Shown: positions 44,642 through 56,093, counted from the stretch's first letter. The stretch is 64,000 nt of DNA from Prosthecodimorpha staleyi (GCF_018729455.1 NZ_JAHHZF010000012.1:62001-126000); one strand, 5' to 3'. Made by a program: numbers and translations. The notes: generated by a model not told the origin, from the sequence alone.

Positions 44642-46732
44642 ATGGCCGAACTGAAGCGACTGCCAACCGGTTATGACGATCGCGGACCTCAGGATCGCTC
44701 CTACGAGGATGATCCGCTGGTCGAACTGGCCCGAATCGTCAGTGGCGGCGCTCCTTTCCCGGAGCCGGCGCAGCGCGGCCGTGCGGCCGCGCCGGAGCCG
44801 CGGGCGGCGATCCCCGAGCCCCAGCCGCGTGCCGAAATCGGTCGCCAGCCGATGCCGAATCAACTGTCCGCCCTGGAACAGGAATTGTTCAGCGAACTGC
44901 GCTCGACGGTCGATCCCGATCGCACCCCGCGCGCCCGCGTCCAGCCCGCGGCGAGCGCCGCTCCGCCTCCGGCCCCCCAACCGCCTGCCGCCGCGCAGCC
45001 GGTCGCACAGAGAGCCGCCATGTCCGCGCAACCCGCTCCGCAGCCCGTCCGCCGCGAACCCGCGCCGGCACCGTCCCAGGCTGCCGGCGGCGACTTCGCC
45101 TCGCATCTTGCCAACGAACAGTATCGGTACGTGCAGAGCGGCGTCGCGGCCGGGTCCTACGATCCCGCCTTCGACGATTTCTTCGACGAGCCGACCATGC
45201 TGATCGATCCGCAGCAGCAGCGGACCGGCCAGCAGGCCGGCGCCCATCAGGGCGCTGCGGCGCATCACGGCGCCACGGGCCATGCGCTCGGCGGTCAGAG
45301 CCAGGGCGGTTCCCAGGGGTATTCCGGCCGCACTCAGGGTGGCCACGGCCCCCTCCCCGGCGCGCAACCGGGCAGCCAGCGGCCGGCGCCGGCTGCCTCC
45401 GATTTCGCCACCCCGCCGATGCCGCCGTCCGTCGATAGCCGGGTGCGCGCACCGCAGGTCGAGCCGACCTTCGGCGAGTTCGGACGCGAGGAGATCGCCG
45501 CCGCCGCCCGGGAAGCGCAGCCCTATCTCGGCGGCGCTCCGGCCATGCCGGAACATCCGCATTCGGAACGGTCCGCCGCGCGCCACGTCGCACGTGAGCC
45601 CCGCCGCGGCCTGATGGCGGCGGGTATGGCGCTCGGCGTCTTCGTGCTCGGCGGCCTCGGCTTTCTCGGCTGGCGCGCTTTCGCGACGCCCGGCGATGGC
45701 GGCACGCCGCCCCTGATCGCGGCCGATCCCAAGCCGATGAAGGTCAAGCCGGAAGGTCAGGCGACCGGACCGAGCGGCCCGAAACTGACCACCGACGGCA
45801 GCGGTGAGGACAAGTCGCGTCTGGTCACCCGCCAGGAAGAACCGCTCGACCAGGTCGCCGGCCGCACCCAGGACGGCCGCAACGTCCGGGTCATTCCGGG
45901 CGCGCCGAACTCCGCCGTCGCCGAGCAGCCGCGCACGGTGCGCACCGTCGTCGTTCGTCCGGACGGCACGATCGTACCGTCGGGCGATCCGGCCCGCACG
46001 GTGACCACCACGCCGGTCCGCATCGGCGAGCCCGCCTTGCCGCCGGGACCGGCGCAGCCGGTCGTCTCCCTGCCGCCGCGGGCCAACGATCCGATCGCGG
46101 CGCTGTCGGCCCCCAAGGCGCCGTCGACCGGCCCGGTCACGTCGGTCGGGTCCGGTGCGCCTCCGTTGCCGGCCCCCGGCCCGGCGCCGGTCACCACCGC
46201 CGCAACCCCGCCGCCGGCCGCGCCCAAACCCGTTGTGGCGACCCCGGTCACGGCGCCGCCGAGTGCCAATCTCGGCTTGCCCGGAACGCCGCCGGCACCG
46301 CCGAAGCCCGTCGTGGCCCCGAAGCCGGCCGTCGCCTCGCAGCCTCTGCCCGCCGCGACCGGCGCGCCGCTTGCGCTCGGCGCCGTTCCGCCGACCCGGC
46401 TCGCCTCGAACGGTCCGGCCGCAACCACGTCCACGCCCGCTCCCGCCGCGCTGGCGCCGCCCGCTCCGATCAGCGCTCCGCCTCCCGCAGCGTCCGGCGA
46501 CGGCGCCTGGGCCGTGCAACTTGCTGCCGCTCCGTCCGATGCAGAAGCGCGCCGGGTCATCGCCGATGCTCAGCGCAAATATTCCGGCGTCCTGGGCGGC
46601 CGGTCGACCTACGTGCAGGTGTTCGGCAACTATCATCGGGCGCGCGTTTCGGCGGGCTCGGAGAGCGAAGCCAAGGCGCTCTGCGAGCAGATCAAATCCC
46701 AGGGCGGCGTCTGCTTCACCACCCGACGCTGA
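44642..46732 (+). CDS. SPOR-domain membrane protein (cell-division or peptidoglycan-associated)
   Basis: The 696-residue protein has a long cytoplasmic N-terminal region (about 1-320), low-complexity and rich in Pro, Ala, Gln and Gly. One membrane segment lies at about 325-345 (GLMAAGMALGVFVLGGLGFL). A long Pro/Ala periplasmic linker follows, then a C-terminal SPOR domain (about 620-696, GDGAWAVQLAAAPSDAEARRV), which binds denuded glycan strands at the septum. The start at 44642 (MAELKRLP) is chosen over an upstream frame. It heads the conserved series SPOR-nagZ-scpA-scpB-tatABC. Function beyond septal or peptidoglycan binding is inferred from the domain. Confidence 0.88.
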   Translation: MAELKRLPTGYDDRGPQDRSYEDDPLVELARIVSGGAPFPEPAQRGRAAAPEPRAAIPEPQPRAEIGRQPMPNQLSALEQELFSELRSTVDPDRTPRARVQPAASAAPPPAPQPPAAAQPVAQRAAMSAQPAPQPVRREPAPAPSQAAGGDFASHLANEQYRYVQSGVAAGSYDPAFDDFFDEPTMLIDPQQQRTGQQAGAHQGAAAHHGATGHALGGQSQGGSQGYSGRTQGGHGPLPGAQPGSQRPAPAASDFATPPMPPSVDSRVRAPQVEPTFGEFGREEIAAAAREAQPYLGGAPAMPEHPHSERSAARHVAREPRRGLMAAGMALGVFVLGGLGFLGWRAFATPGDGGTPPLIAADPKPMKVKPEGQATGPSGPKLTTDGSGEDKSRLVTRQEEPLDQVAGRTQDGRNVRVIPGAPNSAVAEQPRTVRTVVVRPDGTIVPSGDPARTVTTTPVRIGEPALPPGPAQPVVSLPPRANDPIAALSAPKAPSTGPVTSVGSGAPPLPAPGPAPVTTAATPPPAAPKPVVATPVTAPPSANLGLPGTPPAPPKPVVAPKPAVASQPLPAATGAPLALGAVPPTRLASNGPAATTSTPAPAALAPPAPISAPPPAASGDGAWAVQLAAAPSDAEARRVIADAQRKYSGVLGGRSTYVQVFGNYHRARVSAGSESEAKALCEQIKSQGGVCFTTRR

Positions 46733-46920
46733 CCGCGCGAGAACGCATCGCCATGGCGGCCGCCGCTCTCTGAACGGCGGCCGCAGCGCGTGACGGGGGC
46801 CGGAACGGGAGCATGCGCCGGGCCGATCCCCGGAATGGCCGCCTGACCATCGCGCCTGCAGCCTGCGGCATCGCCGTCTTGTCACGGATCGCCCCCATCC
46901 GCTCCGAGGAGATCGAGGCC

Positions 46921-47943
46921 ATGTCGTCCAACGCCGCCTTCATTTCCGGCTGTGCCGGCTTCGAACTGACCGACGAAGAGGTCGCCTTCTTTCGCGACGC
47001 GCGGCCCTGGGGCTTCATCCTCTTCAAGCGCAACATCCAGGATCGCCGGCAGGTCTCTGCCCTGACAGCGCAATTGCGCGACGTCGTCGGTCGGCCGGAC
47101 GCGCCTGTGCTGATCGACCAGGAGGGCGGTCGCGTGCAGCGGATGGGGCCGCCGGAATGGCCGGCCTATCCGTCGGGGCGCGCCTTCGGCCAACTTGCCG
47201 AGCGGGATTCCGCCGCCGGGCTGCGCGCAGCCTGGCTCGGCGCACGGCTGATCGCGGCCGACCTGGCCGAGGTCGGCATCGATGTCGACTGCCTGCCGGT
47301 GCTCGACGTGCCGGTGGAAGGCGCCCATGACGTGATCGGCAACCGCGCCTATGGCCGCGAACCGACGATCGTGTCGGCGCTTGGCCGGGCGGCCGCCGAG
47401 GGGCTGATGGCCGGCGGCGTGCTGCCGGTCGCCAAGCATATTCCCGGCCACGGCCGCGCCGGTGTCGACAGCCATCTGTCGCTGCCGGTGGTCGATGCGC
47501 CGCGCGCAGATCTCGAGGCGACCGACTTCCCGCCCTTCGCCGCGCTCGCCGGCCTGCCGCTCGGCATGACCGCGCATGTCGTCTACACGGCGATCGATCC
47601 CGATCGGCCCGGCACCCTGTCGCCCGTGGTGATCGAGGAGATCATCCGCGGCCGCATCGGTTTCAACGGCTGCCTGATGACGGACGACATTTCCATGCAG
47701 GCCCTGGCCGGATCGCTGCGCGAACGCAGCCGGGCTGCGCTCGACGCCGGGGTCGACCTCGTGCTTCATTGCAGCGGCCGCCTCGAGGAGATGCGGATGG
47801 TCGCTGGCGCCTGCCGACCGCTCGACGGTGCGGCGGCCCTGCGGGCGCAGGCGGCGCTCGACGCGCGGCGGCGGCCGGAGCCGATCGATCTGGCGGCCGC
47901 GCGCGCGGAACTCGCCGATCTGATGGCCGCGGCGGTCGTCTGA
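46921..47943 (+). CDS. nagZ: Beta-N-acetylhexosaminidase (GH3)
   Basis: The 340-residue GH3 enzyme removes GlcNAc from muropeptides in peptidoglycan recycling. The catalytic His-containing motif KHIPGHGRAGVDSHLSLP and the nucleophile region MTDDISMQAL (Asp) are both visible, as is VLIDQEGGRVQRM. The start MSSNAAFIS at 46921 has a GAGGAGATCGAGG region upstream; the 36-residue extension is rejected. It is cytoplasmic by its lack of a signal peptide. Its length is normal for single-domain NagZ. Confidence 0.95.
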   Translation: MSSNAAFISGCAGFELTDEEVAFFRDARPWGFILFKRNIQDRRQVSALTAQLRDVVGRPDAPVLIDQEGGRVQRMGPPEWPAYPSGRAFGQLAERDSAAGLRAAWLGARLIAADLAEVGIDVDCLPVLDVPVEGAHDVIGNRAYGREPTIVSALGRAAAEGLMAGGVLPVAKHIPGHGRAGVDSHLSLPVVDAPRADLEATDFPPFAALAGLPLGMTAHVVYTAIDPDRPGTLSPVVIEEIIRGRIGFNGCLMTDDISMQALAGSLRERSRAALDAGVDLVLHCSGRLEEMRMVAGACRPLDGAAALRAQAALDARRRPEPIDLAAARAELADLMAAAVV

Positions 47944-47972
47944 CCGGGCGGCCCGAACCCGGGGATCCGACG

Positions 47973-48863
47973 ATGCCGGCCGAAAGCACCCGGACCGTGC
48001 CCCCCGCCTCCGCTGCCGCAGGCCGCGTCGGCCCGGTGCCGGACGCCGCGGAGGACTGGAACCGGCCGGTGCGCACCGCGCCGGCCGCCGGCCCGGCCGA
48101 AGACGGCGGCCCCGCACTGGTGGTCGATGTCGACGGCTTCGAGGGGCCGCTCGATCTGCTTCTGAGTCTTGCCCGCGCCCAGAAGGTCGATCTGGCGCGC
48201 ATCTCGATCCTGGCGCTGGCCGAACAGTATCTGGCCTTCGTCGAGGCCGCCCGGGAGACCCGGCTGGAGCTGGCGGCCGACTATCTGGTCATGGCCGCCT
48301 GGCTCGCCTATCTCAAATCGCGCCTGCTGCTGCCCTCGCCGCCGAGCGACGACCAGCCGAGCGGCGAGGAGCTGGCCGCCGCGCTCGCCTTCCGCCTGCA
48401 GCGGCTCGAGGCCATGCGGGCCGCCGCCGGTGCCCTGATGGAGCGGCGCCGGCTGGGCCGCGAGGTGTTCGCGCGCGGGCGCCCGGAGGCGGTAGCGGTC
48501 GACCGGCAGGATGTCTGGCAGGCGAGCCTTTACGATCTCCTGACCGCCTATGCGGGCCTGCGCCAGCGCCAAATGGTCACCACCGTGCGGGTCGCGCGGC
48601 GCCAGGTCTGGGCGCTCGCCGACGCGCGCGTCATCCTGGAGCGCCTGGTCGGGCGGATCGCCGACTGGACACCGATCGTCACCTTCCTCGGCGCCTATCT
48701 GTCGCCGGAGATGCGCGCCACCGTGATCGCATCCTCCTTCTCGGCGAGCCTGGAACTGGTGCGCGAGGGCAAGCTGGAGATCCGCCAGGCCGAGGCCTTC
48801 GAACCCCTCTTCATCCGCACCCCGCCCGCCCCGCGCGACGAACCAGCGCGAGGGTCGGAATGA
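47973..48863 (+). CDS. scpA: Segregation and condensation protein A
   Basis: The 296-residue kleisin of the SMC condensin shows DGFEGPLDLLLSLARAQKVD (about 53-72), the N-terminal helical domain contacting the SMC neck, and a C-terminal winged helix (about 220-290). About 50 Ala/Pro residues precede the family core, so the start at 47973 could be somewhat later. It overlaps scpB by four bases (ATGA). Confidence 0.95.
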   Translation: MPAESTRTVPPASAAAGRVGPVPDAAEDWNRPVRTAPAAGPAEDGGPALVVDVDGFEGPLDLLLSLARAQKVDLARISILALAEQYLAFVEAARETRLELAADYLVMAAWLAYLKSRLLLPSPPSDDQPSGEELAAALAFRLQRLEAMRAAAGALMERRRLGREVFARGRPEAVAVDRQDVWQASLYDLLTAYAGLRQRQMVTTVRVARRQVWALADARVILERLVGRIADWTPIVTFLGAYLSPEMRATVIASSFSASLELVREGKLEIRQAEAFEPLFIRTPPAPRDEPARGSE

Positions 48864-49633
48864 ACCGGCCCGACGGCGACCCTCAGGACCGGGACGACGC
48901 GCCATCCGCCGATCCGGACGCCTCGACCGCAGCCGACGGAGCCCCGGATCCGGCGCCCGGCGGTGGTCCCGAACGGGCCGACGTCCGGCGCATGGTCGAG
49001 GCGCTGCTGTTCGCCGCCGCCGAGCCGCTCGACGAAAGGACCCTGGCCGAGCGCCTGCCGGCCGGCGCCGACCTGCGCGGCGCCCTGCGCGACCTGGAGG
49101 CGGACTACCGGGCCCGGGGGGTCAATCTCCTGCGCGTCGCCGGCAAGTGGATGTTCCGCACGGCCTCCGATCTCGCCTGGCTGATGGCGCGCGAGGCGCA
49201 TGAGACCCGTCGCCTGTCGCGCCCGGCGCTCGAGACCCTGGCGGCGATCGCCTATCACCAGCCGGTGACACGGGCCGAGGTCGAGGCGATCCGCGGCGTG
49301 GGCCTCTCCAAGGGCACGCTCGATGTCCTGCTCGAAACCGGCTGGGTCCGGATGCGCGGGCGCCGGCGGACGCCGGGCCGCCCGGTCACCTACGGGACAA
49401 GCGAAGCCTTCCTGATCCATTTCGGCCTCGACAGCCTGCGCGATCTGCCCGGTCTCGAGGAATTGAAGGGCGCAGGCCTGCTCGAAGGACGCATTCCGCC
49501 CGGCTTCCATGTGCCCATGCCGACCGACGATCCCGCACTGACGCCCGACGAGGACCCGATCGAGCCGGGCGAACTCGCCGATCTGCTGACCGCCGACGAG
49601 GCAGACGAGCCCGAAGAGGCCGATGGAACCTGA
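48860..49633 (+). CDS. scpB: Segregation and condensation protein B
   Basis: The 257-residue protein has two winged-helix domains (about 32-110 and 115-190). Landmarks are VRRMVEALLFAAAEPLDE, LETLAAIAYHQPVTRAEVEAIRGV and RRRTPGRPVTYGTSEAFL. It dimerises and completes the SMC-ScpAB complex. It starts inside the scpA stop. Acidic low-complexity tails at both ends are normal in the family. Confidence 0.96.
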   Translation: MNRPDGDPQDRDDAPSADPDASTAADGAPDPAPGGGPERADVRRMVEALLFAAAEPLDERTLAERLPAGADLRGALRDLEADYRARGVNLLRVAGKWMFRTASDLAWLMAREAHETRRLSRPALETLAAIAYHQPVTRAEVEAIRGVGLSKGTLDVLLETGWVRMRGRRRTPGRPVTYGTSEAFLIHFGLDSLRDLPGLEELKGAGLLEGRIPPGFHVPMPTDDPALTPDEDPIEPGELADLLTADEADEPEEADGT

Positions 49634-49754
49634 CCCGGCATCGCGGCGCGTGCCGGCATCACATGTCCAAGGTCCGGGATGAAATGCCGGGTCCGAAGCC
49701 CTATAGAGGAACCTGGCGGAGCCAGCCGCCGGTCCCGCGGAGAGCCGAGCCGCC

Positions 49755-50882
49755 TTGTTCACGATCGATCGTCACGCATCACCGCTTCGAACGACGCCCG
49801 CCCCGCGCGCCAAGGCCGCTGCGACCATCGCCGCCCGCCTGACTTTCGAGGCCGTCAGCCATGCCTATGACGGAGCCCCGTCCCTGCGCGGCGTGACGCT
49901 CGATGTCGAGCCCGGCGAGGTGCTGTGCCTGCTCGGGCATTCCGGCTGCGGCAAGACCACCCTGCTCCGGCTTGCCGCCGGCGTCGAGCGGCCGGCCGGC
50001 GGCCGCGTGCTCGTCAACGGGCGCGAAGTGAGCGGTCCGAACGTCTTCCTGCCGCCCGAGCGGCGCGGCATCGGCCTGATGTTCCAGGACTATGCGCTGT
50101 TTCCGCACCTGACCATCCTGGCCAACGTCATGTTCGGCCTGACCGCACTGCCGAAGCGCGAGGGCGAGCGCGAGGCGCTGCAGGCGCTCGCCCGAGTCGG
50201 GCTGGAGAGCCACGCCTTCGATTATCCGCACGAACTGTCCGGCGGCGAGCAGCAGCGCGTCGCGCTCGCACGCGCCATTGCCCCGCGGCCCTCGGTCCTG
50301 CTGATGGACGAACCCTTCTCGGGCCTCGACCGTCGGCTGCGCGATTCGGTGCGCGATGAGACCCTCGCCGTCCTGCGCGAGACGCGTGCCACATCGCTGG
50401 TCGTCACCCACGATCCGGAAGAGGCGATGCGCATGGGCGACCGGATCGCCCTGATGCGTCAGGGACTGCTGATCCAGGTCGGTACGGGCGCCGAAATCTA
50501 CAATGCGCCGGCCGACCTCTTTACCGCGCGCTTCTTCTCCGAACTGAACGTCATCCAGGGCCGTGGCACCCAGGGCGCGGTAGCGACGCCGGTCGGCAGC
50601 TTCGCGGCGGCCGGATTGGCGGAAGGCGCCTGGGCGGATGTCGCGATCCGGCCGCAAGGCGTACTGCTCGACCGGCCCGGCACCGGCATTCCCGGCCGCA
50701 TCATGGAGCGACGCTTCCTGGGTGAGGTCGACCTGTTCGATGTCGCCGTCCAAGGCCTCGACGGTACCGTCAAGGCGCGCCTGCGCGGCGGCGGCGCACT
50801 GGCGCCCGGCGCGGATGTCGGCGTCACAATCGATCCCGCGGAAGTTCTGGTCTTCCCCAAGGAGGCTGCCGGCCCCATATAG
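49755..50882 (+). CDS. ABC transporter ATP-binding protein, FbpC/PotA-type
   Basis: The 375-residue ATPase has Walker A GHSGCGKTT (61-69), the signature LSGGEQQR (161-168), Walker B LLMDEP with Asp185-Glu186, the switch His in VVTHDPEEA, and a C-terminal TOBE-like domain (about 300-372). It resembles FbpC (ferric iron) and PotA/CysA-type importers. The start is TTG at 49755; the frame needs a non-ATG start to keep its N-terminus. No permease or binding protein adjoins it, and it sits between scpB and tatA, which are normally neighbours in Rhizobiales. It probably serves a transporter encoded elsewhere. The 259 bases to tatA hold no gene. Confidence 0.88.
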   Translation: MFTIDRHASPLRTTPAPRAKAAATIAARLTFEAVSHAYDGAPSLRGVTLDVEPGEVLCLLGHSGCGKTTLLRLAAGVERPAGGRVLVNGREVSGPNVFLPPERRGIGLMFQDYALFPHLTILANVMFGLTALPKREGEREALQALARVGLESHAFDYPHELSGGEQQRVALARAIAPRPSVLLMDEPFSGLDRRLRDSVRDETLAVLRETRATSLVVTHDPEEAMRMGDRIALMRQGLLIQVGTGAEIYNAPADLFTARFFSELNVIQGRGTQGAVATPVGSFAAAGLAEGAWADVAIRPQGVLLDRPGTGIPGRIMERRFLGEVDLFDVAVQGLDGTVKARLRGGGALAPGADVGVTIDPAEVLVFPKEAAGPI

Positions 50883-51141
50883 ACCGCCATGATCGTGTTC
50901 CGCCGCGCGGATCCGCCGCCGGGCGACCGGACGCGGAAACCGTATCTCGCGCCGGCGGTGCCAGTCATGTTGCGGCACAACAGCAGTTTTGCCATAGTGC
51001 CGGCCGCATCGCCGCCAAAGGTGATCTCCGCGAGGAAATCGGGACCCCGTCCCGGCGCGAAGCGATCACGGGACATCGACGACACGCGGACGGCGCGGGG
51101 ACCAGACCGGCCCCGGACCGTCTCGCACGGAGAAAGACGAA

Positions 51142-51393
51142 ATGGGTTCCTTGAGCATCTGGCATTGGCTGATCGTCCTGGTGATCGCGTTGCTTCTGTT
51201 CGGCCGCGGCAAGATCCCCGAACTGATGGGTGACTTCGCCAAGGGCATCAAGAACTTCAAGAAGGGCATGCAGGACGACGAGGCAAAGGCCGATACGCCC
51301 CCGCCGCCGGCTTCCACCGTGCCCCCGAAGACCATCGAGAACCATCCGACCGACAGCCGGGCCACGTCCGAGGACAAGTCCAAGGCCGTCTGA
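51142..51393 (+). CDS. tatA: Sec-independent protein translocase TatA
   Basis: The 83-residue protein starts [20 protein letters not shown] with one membrane segment (about 5-21), the [12 protein letters not shown] hinge and an amphipathic helix (about 22-45), then a short charged and Pro-rich tail. It oligomerises to make the twin-arginine export pore. GCACGGAG lies upstream. Confidence 0.96.
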   Translation: MGSLSIWHWLIVLVIALLLFGRGKIPELMGDFAKGIKNFKKGMQDDEAKADTPPPPASTVPPKTIENHPTDSRATSEDKSKAV

Positions 51394-51539
51394 TCTACAC
51401 GCCCGGCAGGCGCTGCCGGCGCGGAATTCCGCATCGGCCGACTTGCGCCGGAGGCGTCCGGCATGCGACTTGGCGGTAATACGGGACGGGCGAACAGACC
51501 CCGGCTCCCATCAGGGACCGGGGCAGCCCGCGGGACGAG

Positions 51540-52127
51540 ATGCTGGACATTGCCTGGAGCGAAATGCTCATCATCGGGGTCGTGGCGCTTGTCGTCATCG
51601 GCCCCAAGGATCTCCCCAAGATGCTCCGGATGGTCGGCCAGACCATCGGCAAGGTCCGGCGCATGGCGGCGGAGTTCCAGGGGCAGGTTAGCGAGGCGAT
51701 CCGCGAGGCGGAACTCGACGACGTGAAGAAGAGCGTCGAGGACCTGAAGGCCCTCAACCCCGCCAACATGATCCGCAGCGAGATCGACGCCGCCATGGCG
51801 CCCGTGCATCAGGTCTCGCAGGACCTGAACGCCGAACTGTCGCGCATCGAGGCCGGGCTTGACTCCACGCCGGCGACAACGCCGGCCGGACAGGCCGAAG
51901 GCTTTGCCGCCGATCCGGCGCCGGCCGAAACCGTGACTGCCTCCGCTGAGCCATTGCCCATGCCGAGCGCCGAAAGCCTGTCTCTGCCCGAGATCGCCCC
52001 CTACGAGCCGCCGGCCATGCCGCCGCGCCCGATGGGCCTCGAAGGCCCGCCGCCGATGCCGGACCTTGCCGCCATGCCGGCCGCTACGCCCGATCCGATC
52101 GACCCCGTACCGCCGAAGAGCGCCTGA
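51540..52127 (+). CDS. tatB: Sec-independent protein translocase TatB
   Basis: The 195-residue protein has the TatB N-terminal segment (MLDIAWSEMLIIGVVALVVIGPKDLPKML), then an amphipathic helix (about 30-95). A Pro/Ala/Met-rich tail of about 85 residues is long but usual for Rhizobiales. TatB forms the substrate receptor with TatC. Confidence 0.95.
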   Translation: MLDIAWSEMLIIGVVALVVIGPKDLPKMLRMVGQTIGKVRRMAAEFQGQVSEAIREAELDDVKKSVEDLKALNPANMIRSEIDAAMAPVHQVSQDLNAELSRIEAGLDSTPATTPAGQAEGFAADPAPAETVTASAEPLPMPSAESLSLPEIAPYEPPAMPPRPMGLEGPPPMPDLAAMPAATPDPIDPVPPKSA

Positions 52128-52131
52128 TTCC

Positions 52132-52917
52132 ATGAGCGAAGAGGACGATATCGAAGCCTCCAAGGCGCCGCTGATCGAGCATCTCATCGAATTGCGGTCG
52201 CGCCTGATCCGCGCCATCATCGCAATCGTGATCGCCTTCATCGTCTGCTTCGCCTTCGCGAAGTCGATCTACAACTTCCTGGTCTGGCCCTACGACCTGA
52301 CCATCCGGCACATGACCGGCAAGCCCGCCGTAATGATCTTCACGGCGCCGCAGGAATTTTTCATCACGCAGATCAAGGTGGCCTTCTACGGCGCCCTGTT
52401 CTTCGCCTTCCCGGTCATCGCGACGCAGATCTACAAATTCGTCGCCCCGGGGCTCTATAAGCACGAGAAGCAGGCCTTCACGCCCTATCTGATCGCCACG
52501 CCGGTCTTCTTCGTTCTCGGCGCCGCGCTGGTCTATTTCATGCTGCCCATGGTGCTCGGCTTCTTCGCCGGCATGCAGCAGACCGGCGAGGGCGAGATCA
52601 AGATCGAGCTCCTGCCGCGCGTCAGCGAGTATCTGTCGCTGATCATGTCGCTGACCTTCGCCTTCGGCATCGTCTTCCAGATGCCGGTCGTGCTCACGCT
52701 GCTCGCCCGGATCGGCTTCCTGACCTCGACGGACCTGCGCGAGCGCCGCCGCTGGGCGATCCTGATCGCCTTCGTGGCCGCCGCGGTGCTGACGCCACCC
52801 GATCCGCTCAGCCAGATCTCGCTTGCGATACCCACCATCCTCCTCTACGAACTCACCATCTTGGCCGTCCGCTTCGTCGAGCGGCAGAAAGAGAAATCCG
52901 CGGCGAACGCTTCGTGA
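52132..52917 (+). CDS. tatC: Sec-independent protein translocase TatC
   Basis: The 261-residue protein has six membrane segments. The first follows the conserved APLIEHLIELRSRLIRAI, and the family Phe/Glu region FTAPQEFFITQIKVAFYGAL is present. It recognises twin-arginine signal peptides. It starts five bases after tatB and is followed by serS. Confidence 0.97.
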   Translation: MSEEDDIEASKAPLIEHLIELRSRLIRAIIAIVIAFIVCFAFAKSIYNFLVWPYDLTIRHMTGKPAVMIFTAPQEFFITQIKVAFYGALFFAFPVIATQIYKFVAPGLYKHEKQAFTPYLIATPVFFVLGAALVYFMLPMVLGFFAGMQQTGEGEIKIELLPRVSEYLSLIMSLTFAFGIVFQMPVVLTLLARIGFLTSTDLRERRRWAILIAFVAAAVLTPPDPLSQISLAIPTILLYELTILAVRFVERQKEKSAANAS

Positions 52918-52999
52918 GCGTGAGGCCCGGGCGGGGTCGGCCCCTCGCGGGCGCATGATCCCGCCGGGATGGCAACGACCTCTTCCCCCGAAGGCATGA

Positions 53000-54331
<1,332 letters not shown>

Positions 54332-54417
54332 CCGGCTCCGCGGCCGTCGGCTCCACACTTCCGCCCTCACCCGCACCGTCGGCCGCCCGCGGTCACTATT
54401 CTCTCGCCGAGGTTTCC

Positions 54418-55176
54418 ATGCGCATCCTGATCACCAATGACGACGGCATCCATGCGCCGGGCCTCGCCGTGCTGGAAGAGATCGCCCGTGCGCTGTCCGA
54501 CGACGTATGGGTGGTGGCACCGGAGACCGACCAGTCAGGCAAGGCGCACTCGCTGACCCTGTCCGATCCGCTGCGCCTGCGCGAGATCGACGCACGCCAT
54601 GTCGCGGTGCGCGGCACGCCGACCGACTGCGTGATCATGGGCCTGCGCCACGTCCTGCCGGCGCGGCCGGATCTCGTCCTGTCGGGCGTCAACCGCGGCG
54701 CCAACATCGCCGACGACGTGACCTATTCGGGCACCGTGGCGGGCGCCATGGAGGGTACCATCCTGGGCGTGCCGTCGATCGCGCTCAGCCAGGCCTTCGG
54801 CTGGCCGAAGGGCTCGGACGTGCCCTGGGACACCGCGCGTACCCATGGCCCGGACGTGATTCGGCGCCTGATCGAGGCCGGCATTCCGGACGGCGTACTG
54901 ATGAACGTCAACTTCCCGAACCGCCCGGCCGACGCCGTCACCGGCGTGATCGCGACCGCCCAGGGCGAACGCAACGGCGACCTGATCCATGTCGACGAGC
55001 GCATGGACAACCGCGGCTTCCCCTACTACTGGATCGCCTATCGCCCCAAGCGCCTGGAACCGCTCGAAGGTACCGACCTCTGGGCCCTCGACCAGGGCGC
55101 CATCTCGGTCACCCCCCTCCGCCTCGACCTGACCGACCACGGCCTGCGCCAGAAGCTCGCCCATACGTTCCGATAG
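54418..55176 (+). CDS. surE: 5'/3'-nucleotidase SurE
   Basis: The 252-residue metal phosphatase starts [16 protein letters not shown]. Asp8-Asp9 with a Ser ([12 protein letters not shown]) and an Asn (LSGVNRGAN) make the metal site. It dephosphorylates nucleoside monophosphates and short polyphosphate in stationary phase. GAGGT precedes the ATG. The protein-isoaspartate methyltransferase gene often found next is absent here. Confidence 0.96.
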   Translation: MRILITNDDGIHAPGLAVLEEIARALSDDVWVVAPETDQSGKAHSLTLSDPLRLREIDARHVAVRGTPTDCVIMGLRHVLPARPDLVLSGVNRGANIADDVTYSGTVAGAMEGTILGVPSIALSQAFGWPKGSDVPWDTARTHGPDVIRRLIEAGIPDGVLMNVNFPNRPADAVTGVIATAQGERNGDLIHVDERMDNRGFPYYWIAYRPKRLEPLEGTDLWALDQGAISVTPLRLDLTDHGLRQKLAHTFR

Positions 55177-55243
55177 AGCGCATATCGGGCAGCACTTCGG
55201 CCTCGCGACCACGTGGCGAGTGTATGTCGATCTCTCGGCGTAT

Positions 55244-55372
55244 CCCCGGACAAGGCCCGCAGGGCCGCCGATCCGGGGCCCACTCGCCTCACAGCGACAT
55301 CAACTTCATCCCCAAAAACATGAGCTTAAGGCGCGTCGCCAGCAGAGTGGGTCCCGGCTCTCCGCTGCGCTT
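55244..55372. repeat. Nested palindromic element between convergent surE and the DUF502 gene
   Basis: CCCCGGA (55244-55250) pairs with TCCGGGG (55272-55278), enclosing GGCCC-GCA-GGGCC. Right after it, a CCCACTC/GAGTGGG pair and a CCCGGC...GCCGGG pair follow up to about 55372. This looks like a mosaic intergenic repeat that could also act as a bidirectional terminator for the convergent genes. The gap 55177-55418 holds no gene. Confidence 0.4.
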
Positions 55373-55418
55373 CGGCCGGGATTGCGGTTTCCGGGCGGGC
55401 ACTGAATGTGCGCTGCCC

Positions 55419-56093
55419 TCAGCCCGGCGTGTCGGCGACGGGGAAGCGCAGGCGTTCCTCGGGCACCACGAGGCCGGCGGAAATGACCAGCTTGGCCGCA
55501 TCCTCGATCGACATGTCGAGCAGGATCACATCGCGGCGCGGCACGAACATGATGTAGCCGCCGGTCGGGTTCGGGGTGGTCGGGATGAAGACGGTCAGGA
55601 AGTCTGAATCCGGGCCGAGCCGGGCGCGGATTTCGCCGCGGGCGGGGGCCGAGACGAAGACGATCGACCACACCCCCTTGCGCGGCCATTCGATCAGGCC
55701 GGCCTGGGTGAAGCTGTTGGCGCGATTGGCGACCACGGTCTCGAAGACCTGCTTCAGCGTCTTGTAGACCGGGCGAACGAAGGGCGTGCGGTCAAGCAAT
55801 TGCTCGCCATAGGAGATCAGCGAGCGGCCGATCAGCGAGGCGGTCGCCGCGCCCAGCATGGTGATGCCGATCATGCCGACCAGCAGCCCGAAGCCCGGCA
55901 GGGCAAAGGGGAGATAGGTATCCGGGTTCCAGGACGGCGGGATCAGCGGCTTGACGGTCGCATCGACCCAGTCGATCAGCGATCGAGCGATATAGAAGGT
56001 GATCGCCAGCGGGCCGACCACCACGATGCCGGTCACGAAATTGTTGCGCAACTGCGTGACAGCATTCTGCCGCTGCTGATGTTCCTCCGCCAT
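55419..56093 (-). CDS. DUF502 membrane protein
   Basis: The 224-residue protein has two membrane segments (about 18-40, FVTGIVVVGPLAITFYIARSL, and about 66-90) followed by a soluble domain with a SPARxR-type FVSAPARGEIRARLGPDSDF and FIPTTPNPTGGYIMFVPRRDV, the DUF502 signature. The function is unknown. In relatives it lies beside recG; here it is convergent with surE. The start MAEEHQQRQNA at 56093 is the family's short N-terminus. Confidence 0.92.
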   Translation of the reverse strand: MAEEHQQRQNAVTQLRNNFVTGIVVVGPLAITFYIARSLIDWVDATVKPLIPPSWNPDTYLPFALPGFGLLVGMIGITMLGAATASLIGRSLISYGEQLLDRTPFVRPVYKTLKQVFETVVANRANSFTQAGLIEWPRKGVWSIVFVSAPARGEIRARLGPDSDFLTVFIPTTPNPTGGYIMFVPRRDVILLDMSIEDAAKLVISAGLVVPEERLRFPVADTPG

